DNA of 6,850 nucleotides from an uncultured bacterium (GTDB lineage Bacteria > Bacteroidota > Bacteroidia > Chitinophagales > CAIODY01), in the NCBI GenBank assembly GCA_903871715.1, contig CAIQHW010000419.1:1-6850 (forward strand), read 5' to 3'. This document shows positions 1-3,321 of the stretch, one piece after another (position 1 is the stretch's first letter; every line of letters starts with the position of its first letter). The notes under the pieces are model-generated. The model was given only the letters and a program-made list of their open reading frames with translations, was not told the origin of the DNA and ran no database searches. The translations under genes were made by a program, and so were the position numbers.

Positions 1-1071
1 ATTGAGCAGGAATTGAATTTTAAACAAAATCAAATCACTCAACTCAATAATCAATTCAACCAAAACCAGCAAGCATTGGGCGGTGCAGAGTTGGAATACA
101 ACGAACTGGCTAAGAATTTAGATGTGATTCAAATTCAATTGAGCAGCCTGATTGGACAAAAAGATGAATTGGAAATTGGGCTTCGTGAAGTAGAAAAAGA
201 ATATTTTGAAAGCCGCACTGAAATTGATGAACGTGAAAACAAATTGCGTTCATTACACAAATCGAAAGAAATGATTGATGGCATTATTCAATCTATCAAA
301 GATAAAAACAACGATTTGCGATTGCAGTTGAGCAGCCTCAAAGAACGCCTCAGCATTGAGTTTAACGTGAACATTGATGACATTTTAGATAAAGAACCAA
401 ACCCCGATTTGAATTTTGAAACATTAACATCTAATGTTCAAAAAGCAAAAGAACGATTAGAAAAATTTGGAGAAATCAACCCGATGGCGGTGGAAGCATT
501 TGATGAAATGAAAACCCGTTATGATTTTATTGTGGCGCAAAAAGCTGATTTGGTTACGGCAAAAACTTCGTTGGAAGAAACCATGAAAGAAATTGAAACC
601 ACAGCCAGCGAAAAATTCTTAGATGCCTTTACTCGTGTGAAAGCCAACTTCATCACCGTGTTCCAGAAATTATTTAATGAGGGTGACCAATGCGATTTGT
701 ATTTGGAAAACCCAGATGATGTATTGGAAAGTAAAATTGAAGTTGTAGCCAAACCTAAAGGCAAAAAACCAAGCACAATTACACAGTTGAGTGGAGGTGA
801 AAAAACTTTAACCGCCATTGCGTTGCTGTTCTCTTTATACTTATTGAAACCTGCGCCATTCTGTATTCTGGATGAGGTGGATGCACCGTTGGATGATAAC
901 AACGTAGGCAAATTCAACAACATGATTCGTGAATTTAGTAACAATTCGCAGTTCATTATTGTAACGCATAACAAAGCTACGATGGCTTCGGTAGATGTGA
1001 TTTATGGTGTAACTATGGCAGAGCCTGGTGTGAGTAGATTGGTGCCTGTTGATTTTAGAAGTTTGGAATAA
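1..1071 (+). CDS. smc: Chromosome segregation ATPase SMC, C-terminal part (5' end outside window)
   Basis: The reading frame is open from base 1, so this is the last 356 residues of a protein that is normally about 1,180 residues long. SMC dimers with ScpA/ScpB form the condensin ring that organises and helps segregate the chromosome. Residues 1 to about 245 are charged and heptad-rich, as in the returning coiled-coil arm. The conserved stretch near the head is visible around 159-185 (INPMAVEAFDEMKTRYDF). The C-terminal ABC head follows: signature LSGGEK at 263-268, Walker B FCILDE with catalytic E292, D-loop DAPLDD at 294-299, and H-loop THNK with H323. All key residues are present, so the gene looks intact. 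The N-terminal Walker A half and the hinge lie upstream of the window. I see no clear terminator after the TAA. Confidence 0.96.
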   Translation: MEQELNFKQNQITQLNNQFNQNQQALGGAELEYNELAKNLDVIQIQLSSLIGQKDELEIGLREVEKEYFESRTEIDERENKLRSLHKSKEMIDGIIQSIKDKNNDLRLQLSSLKERLSIEFNVNIDDILDKEPNPDLNFETLTSNVQKAKERLEKFGEINPMAVEAFDEMKTRYDFIVAQKADLVTAKTSLEETMKEIETTASEKFLDAFTRVKANFITVFQKLFNEGDQCDLYLENPDDVLESKIEVVAKPKGKKPSTITQLSGGEKTLTAIALLFSLYLLKPAPFCILDEVDAPLDDNNVGKFNNMIREFSNNSQFIIVTHNKATMASVDVIYGVTMAEPGVSRLVPVDFRSLE

Positions 1072-1080
1072 TTTGTTGCT

Positions 1081-1104
1081 CACAAAGGCGCGAAGGACAC
1101 GAAG
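1081..1104. repeat. Dispersed intergenic repeat-like tract (CACAAAGGCGCGAAGG...)
   Basis: Nine bases after the smc stop is a purine-rich 24-bp tract made of related units (AAAGGCGCGAAGG, then ACACGAAG). It is more GC-rich than its surroundings. From memory, tracts of this type recur between genes in many Bacteroidetes genomes and yield spurious peptides such as TKARRTRR. Only one copy is in this window, so its repetitive nature is recollection rather than something shown here. Confidence 0.4.
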
Positions 1105-1132
1105 ATTTTTTCGGGGAGATTTTTTTGCAATT

Positions 1133-1504
1133 ATGCTTAATGAAATATTATACGGAGTTTTTCAAAGTCATACTTTTTATGAGGATTTGATGCTCACGAT
1201 TATTCATACTAGTAATGGTTACTATCAAATGTTTGGATGCGGTTATGAAAAACTCGACAATCCAAATTTGAGTGTTTGTAGAAAAGTTGAAAGTTCACTT
1301 TATGACTACCAAGAAATTGTTTTGATTGCCTCTAATCATGAATCCATGTTTATCAAGTTTGCAAACAATAGTTGGTTTTTAATTGGTTCCTATTGGCAAT
1401 TAGAGACATACCCACCAGAAGAACTTGATTATTTGGAGTCTTATTTAAGTGAAGATGATGTTTTTTATTTGCCATTGCCAAATGGTAAGACATCAACATA
1501 CTAA
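1133..1504 (+). CDS. Hypothetical protein, 123 aa
   Basis: I do not recognise this protein. I place the start at ATG 1133 (MLNEILYG). The frame can be extended to a TTG inside smc at 1049, but that extension translates the repeat-like tract at 1081-1104 and gives an implausible arginine-rich peptide. A GGGGAGA lies 13 bases upstream of the ATG, a weak ribosome-site match that Bacteroidetes often do without. The product is acidic and rich in aromatics (YYQMFGCGYEK, NNSWFLIGSYW), with no signal peptide, no membrane segment and no obvious catalytic motif. Its size and composition resemble a small cytosolic alpha/beta protein, and immunity-type proteins often look like this, but that is only an impression. 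It could be cotranscribed with smc, 61 bases away, or have a promoter in the gap. Protein-like composition favours a real gene. Confidence 0.6.
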   Translation: MLNEILYGVFQSHTFYEDLMLTIIHTSNGYYQMFGCGYEKLDNPNLSVCRKVESSLYDYQEIVLIASNHESMFIKFANNSWFLIGSYWQLETYPPEELDYLESYLSEDDVFYLPLPNGKTSTY

Positions 1505-1610
1505 ATTTTCTCCCCACAAATATTCTTACAATAGTTGAAGAAAGCAAATCTGTAAGCAAGTCCTGTAAGGAAGAAATATCGGTAGCAACAAAAAAATGCT
1601 CCACAAAGTA

Positions 1611-1643
1611 TTTCCTTTTTATTCGCTGTTGTTTTTATTTTTG
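1611..1643 (+). promoter_or_regulatory. Candidate promoter of the toxin-antitoxin pair (repeat copy 1)
   Basis: TATTTTTG at 1636-1643 fits the Bacteroidetes -7 consensus TAnnTTTG, and TTTC at 1611-1614 is a near match to the -33 TTTG with 21 bases between. The -7 element ends 23 bases before the antitoxin ATG at 1667, giving a short A-rich leader. The same 33 bases recur imperfectly at 2333-2365 (28 of 33 identical). AT-rich DNA yields such matches by chance, so confidence is modest. Confidence 0.35.
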
Positions 1644-1666
1644 TTGAAATAAAAAAACAATTAACC

Positions 1667-1894
1667 ATGCAACATGCTGCGCATAACAAATTAAATGCTT
1701 CACAATTAAACCTGATAAAATCATTTCAATTTTTGCACAACGAAAAACAATTGAAAGAAATGGATTCGCTTATTAATTTTTATCTCGAAAAAAAATTGGA
1801 TGATGCTATTGAAAAGGTAGAGCTTCAAAATAACTATACAGCAAGCGTTTACGAGCAATGGTTGAATACACAAAACGATAAACCAAAACAATGA
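1667..1894 (+). CDS. Candidate antitoxin of a PIN-type toxin-antitoxin pair, 75 aa
   Basis: This small charged, mostly helical protein has the core LNLIKSFQFLHNEKQLKEMD, then LINFYLEKKLDDAIEKVE and a C-terminal QWLNTQND. It resembles small proteins that, in Bacteroidetes, sit directly upstream of PIN nucleases and are presumed to be their antitoxins; this rests on my recollection of the pattern and on context. Its TGA overlaps the PIN start in ATGA at 1891-1894, the usual sign of translational coupling. The protein has no recognisable AbrB, RHH or HTH DNA-binding signature, so autoregulation cannot be claimed. The start at ATG 1667 follows an A-rich leader (AAAAAAACAATTAACC) typical of the phylum, and the candidate promoter lies at 1611-1643. 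The antitoxin frame is intact although the toxin frame is broken. Confidence 0.6.
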   Translation: MQHAAHNKLNASQLNLIKSFQFLHNEKQLKEMDSLINFYLEKKLDDAIEKVELQNNYTASVYEQWLNTQNDKPKQ

Positions 1895-2303
1895 AAATTG
1901 TTTTAGACACTAATTGCTTTATCAGTTGCATTGGCAAATTATCGCCTTATCGAAATGTATTTGATGCTTTTTTAACTGGCGATATTTCGCTTTGCATTTC
2001 TACCGAAATTTTGTTAGAGTAGGAAGAAACTTTTTAGCCAAATGGGGCAATGAAGTAACCGAAAATTTATTGAGCCGACTGATAAGAGCCGAAAACACTG
2101 AATTTGTAACCGTGTTTTTCAATTTCAACACTATCATAGCAGATGTGGATGACAACAAATTTGCTGATGTTTATTTAGCTTCTAATGCCGATTTGATAGT
2201 TAGCAACGACAAGAAATTATTGGCTTTAAATAAACTCGAGTTTCCAACTTTTCAGGTAATGAATTTACAATCATTTTCAGAAATGTTGAAGAAGAAAAAT
2301 TGA
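1891..2303 (+). pseudogene. PIN-domain toxin (VapC-like ribonuclease), frameshifted
   Basis: The start ATG overlaps the antitoxin stop. The first frame encodes 43 residues (MKIVLDTNCFISCIGKLSPY... through STEILLE) and hits TAG at 2020-2022. The rest of the protein is in the -1 frame, in order: LAKWGNEVTENLL, then NTIIADVDDNKFADVYLA and LIVSNDKKLL, ending at TGA 2301-2303. Restoring one base at 2020-2022 joins the halves into about 137 residues, the usual size for this PIN family. The acidic residues expected of the metal site (D6, E39, the DVDD cluster, the ND pair) all survive, so the lesion is recent, or a sequencing or assembly error. No slippery heptamer is visible before the TAG. PIN toxins of this type are presumed endoribonucleases inhibited by the adjacent antitoxin. 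The 3' end overlaps the convergent gene by 27 bases. Confidence 0.82.
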
Positions 2304-2711
2304 ATTTAGCAAAAGCAACACAGCCAAATAATTTTCTTTTTTATTCACTATTATTTTTAGTTTTGAACCAGGAAGAACCGAAGCCACCAACGCAAAGGCT
2401 TTACGCAGCTTCGATTCAACAAAGAACAACTTAACTTCTACGGTGTTTACTTGTTTGTAATATTCGTTTTGTAAAGATTTCGGCAACAAATTCTTGATGC
2501 TGCAATGATGAATTTCTAAAAAAGTGGAAACCGAAAACACATAAGTGTTGGCAATCGCATTTTTAATTTCGGTGGTGCTTCCGTTGTAAATATTTTCGGC
2601 AATCTGCAAGCAATGCTTTGCTCGTTGAATATTGCCTTGCATAATTAAAGTTTGAGTTACAGTCGCAAAGCGTTGCATTTGCGAATAAATATTTGGTTGT
2701 TTTGTTTTCAT
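2277..2711 (-). CDS. DUF7674-like small Bacteroidetes protein, 144 aa with atypical tail
   Basis: Residues 1 to about 89 look like a small, largely helical Bacteroidetes family that I associate with DUF7674. They read as an order of helices: MKTKQPNIYSQMQRF, then QGNIQRAKHCLQIAENIY, then EIKNAIANTYVFSVSTFLEI and LLPKSLQNEYYKQVN. The AKxCLxIAExIY stretch has a TPR-like helical look. The biochemical role is unknown. No signal peptide is present, so it is probably cytosolic. From memory, relatives end shortly after YxKQVN/IN. Here the frame continues for 55 more residues (LRKAFALVASVLPGSKLKI, then a hydrophobic end) across a hairpin-rich stretch, so the true stop was probably lost by insertion or frameshift. 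ATG 2711 is chosen because it begins the family-like sequence. I found no convincing promoter upstream on this strand and no terminator. The gene converges on the PIN pseudogene with 27 bases of overlap. Confidence 0.75.
   Translation of the reverse strand: MKTKQPNIYSQMQRFATVTQTLIMQGNIQRAKHCLQIAENIYNGSTTEIKNAIANTYVFSVSTFLEIHHCSIKNLLPKSLQNEYYKQVNTVEVKLFFVESKLRKAFALVASVLPGSKLKIIVNKKENYLAVLLLLNSIFLLQHF
2333..2365. repeat. Imperfect repeat, copy 2 (of 1611-1643)
   Basis: The 33 bases at 2333-2365 match 1611-1643 without gaps at 28 positions, with four of the five differences being transitions. Both copies retain a TAnnTTTG motif at their right end (TAGTTTTG here). On the minus strand the similarity extends to the peptide level: KLKIIVNKKE in the tail of the 2277-2711 gene, and KIKTTANKKE opposite 1611-1643. 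Low sequence complexity weakens the case. Confidence 0.4.
2379..2413. repeat. Nested inverted repeat inside the tail of the 2277-2711 gene
   Basis: CGAAGC at 2379-2384 is complementary to GCTTCG at 2408-2413. Nested inside is CGCAAAG-G-CTTTACG (2391-2405), palindromic except for one pair. As minus-strand RNA the odd pair becomes a G-U wobble, so the hairpin fits that transcript slightly better. It lies 31 bases beyond the point where the conserved part of the gene ends, and resembles a small intergenic hairpin element. Confidence 0.45.
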
Positions 2712-2833
2712 TTTGAAAATCAGTTTGTTCGTGCCGCACTAATTTCAAATGGCATACCTACAACCCTACAAATCCGCCAAATGCAATGCTGATAAAGCTT
2801 TATGAATCCAATAAATAATTTTGAAAAATAAAA

Positions 2834-2874
2834 ACCATTTCAAAACGAAATGGTAGGCATAGCATTTTGCTATG
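2834..2874. repeat. Two adjacent perfect hairpins
   Basis: ACCATTTC (2834-2841) pairs perfectly with GAAATGGT (2847-2854) across a 5-base loop. After a 3-base spacer, CATAGCA (2858-2864) pairs perfectly with TGCTATG (2868-2874) across a 3-base loop. Neither is followed by a good T-run on the plus strand. Read on the minus strand they sit about 120 bases upstream of the 2711 start codon. Function is unknown. Confidence 0.6.
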
Positions 2875-2934
2875 GTTAAAGGTGTGTAAATCCAAAAAAT
2901 AAAAAGGTCGGGCTATCCGCTTTAAATCGAACGA

Positions 2935-2976
2935 AGTGAGATTCACGAACATAATAATCAATAATCATTCAGTGAG
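2935..2976. repeat. Degenerate REP-like motif
   Basis: AGTGAG-att-CACGAAC at 2935-2950 has the same order as AGTGAG-gg-CACTAAC in the hairpin at 6687-6710. CACGAACAT at 2944-2952 is identical to 6666-6674, and AGTGAG follows at exactly the same offset of 27 bases in both places (2971 and 6693). Overall identity over these 33 bases is only 19, so this would be a decayed copy at best. Confidence 0.3.
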
Positions 2977-3010
2977 TAATCGCAAATGCAAAAAATACAA
3001 ACTAGTTGGT

Positions 3011-3042
3011 ATTGTTTCATCATAAATAATAATTCATCTTTG
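3011..3042 (+). promoter_or_regulatory. Candidate rightward promoter (-33 ATTG, -7 CATCTTTG)
   Basis: ATTG at 3011-3014 and CATCTTTG at 3035-3042, 20 bases apart, approximate the Bacteroidetes consensus TTTG-N19-TAnnTTTG. Transcription would start near 3048. It would then run through the rod-forming region into the T9SS protein gene, giving a leader of about 275 bases, or would make the small RNA if it stops at the T-run at 3266-3274. Confidence 0.4.
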
Positions 3043-3085
3043 CGAAAGATTTTTAATCACTAAAACAAATTTTTATAGAGAAATA

Positions 3086-3265
3086 AAAGAGACTTAAATA
3101 TTGCATCGCTTTCTTTTCGTTAGCAGAAATCTTGGAAAATTTCAAATGAGAAAAGAAACAGTAAAGATGGTGCGCCCGATGGGTGTATCTATTTGCCGTT
3201 TTCATTTTCTCGTGGGTCTTCCAAGAACCTCTGCTAAGTGAATTCAAGCTCTTTGGATACGCCCT
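3086..3265. ncRNA. Candidate structured RNA: about 170-nt rod-like fold (6S-like hypothesis)
   Basis: The region folds end to end into one interrupted hairpin. Closing stem: 3086-3099 (AAAGAGACTTAAAT) with 3242-3254 (ATTCAAGCTCTTT), with one bulge and one mismatch. Middle stem: 3120-3136 (TTAGCAGAAATCTTGGA) with 3220-3237 (TCCAAGAACCTCTGCTAA). Inner stem: 3148-3159 (GAGAAAAGAAAC) with 3198-3211. Apical stem: GTAAAGAT with ATC and TTTGC, topped by GCGCCC-GAT-GGGTGT at 3172-3186. A 20-base one-sided loop lies at 3100-3119 and an internal loop is flanked by 3137-3147 and 3212-3219. A long rod with asymmetric central loops and a length near 200 nt recalls 6S RNA. Wobble pairs do not settle the strand: the apical stem favours plus, the outer stems favour minus. 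Promoter-like elements exist for both. I did not recognise a conserved 6S sequence, so identity is inference. Confidence 0.5.
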
Positions 3266-3292
3266 TTTATTTTTCAACAACTAAATAAAAAC

Positions 3293-3321
3293 CAAATCTA
3301 AAAACAATAAATCCAATCAAC
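3293..3321 (-). promoter_or_regulatory. Candidate leftward promoter (-7 TAGATTTG)
   Basis: Read on the minus strand, TAGATTTG (3300 to 3293) is an exact TAnnTTTG match, with GTTG (3321 to 3318) 17 bases upstream as a weak -33. Transcription would begin near 3286 and run leftward through the rod-forming region, ending near the T-rich stretch just beyond the closing stem around 3075-3085, about 200 nt. It overlaps the leader of the T9SS gene. Confidence 0.35.

Larger units (their letters stand above)
2712..3321. other. Structured non-coding region, 610 bp without a credible protein gene
   Basis: No open frame here looks like a protein. From left to right I see: the upstream side of the minus-strand gene; a perfect 12-bp palindrome ATAAAGCTTTAT at 2792-2803; two adjacent perfect hairpins at 2834-2874; a compositionally distinct GC-richer patch GGTCGGGCTATCCGC at 2906-2920, which resembles repeats I have seen in Bacteroidetes intergenic DNA; a degenerate REP-like motif at 2935-2976; promoter-like elements on both strands; and a long rod-forming RNA candidate at 3086-3265. 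The last 40 bases before ATG 3322 are an A-rich leader. Confidence 0.6.

Noticed and set aside
519..974. Long minus-strand ORF opposite smc
   Set aside because: It is antisense to clearly conserved SMC head motifs and has no plausible protein features.
1049..1132. TTG-started N-terminal extension of the 123-aa protein
   Set aside because: It overlaps the end of smc and translates a repeat-like tract into an arginine-rich peptide typical of spurious calls.
1501..1689. Minus-strand ORF of 62 codons opposite the gap before the antitoxin
   Set aside because: It is cysteine- and phenylalanine-rich, lies mostly in a T-rich gap and overlaps the antitoxin start. The peptide similarity to the tail of the 2277-2711 gene is explained by the shared DNA repeat.
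2004..2030. Programmed -1 frameshift in the PIN gene
   Set aside because: The required phase change is -1, but no X XXY YYZ slippery heptamer precedes the TAG and no stimulatory hairpin is apparent.
2792..2803. 12-bp palindrome ATAAAGCTTTAT as an operator
   Set aside because: It is a perfect palindrome but AT-rich and isolated, with no adjacent promoter or regulator, so chance is likely.
3053..3280. Minus-strand ORF of 75 codons across the rod-forming region
   Set aside because: The basic, low-quality peptide has no family resemblance. The extensive self-complementarity of the DNA is better explained as structured RNA.
2700..3320. CRISPR array, tRNA, SRP RNA or tmRNA in the long non-coding stretch
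   Set aside because: There are no regularly spaced direct repeats, no tRNA-like arms, and no SRP or tmRNA consensus such as GGAAGGAAGCAG.
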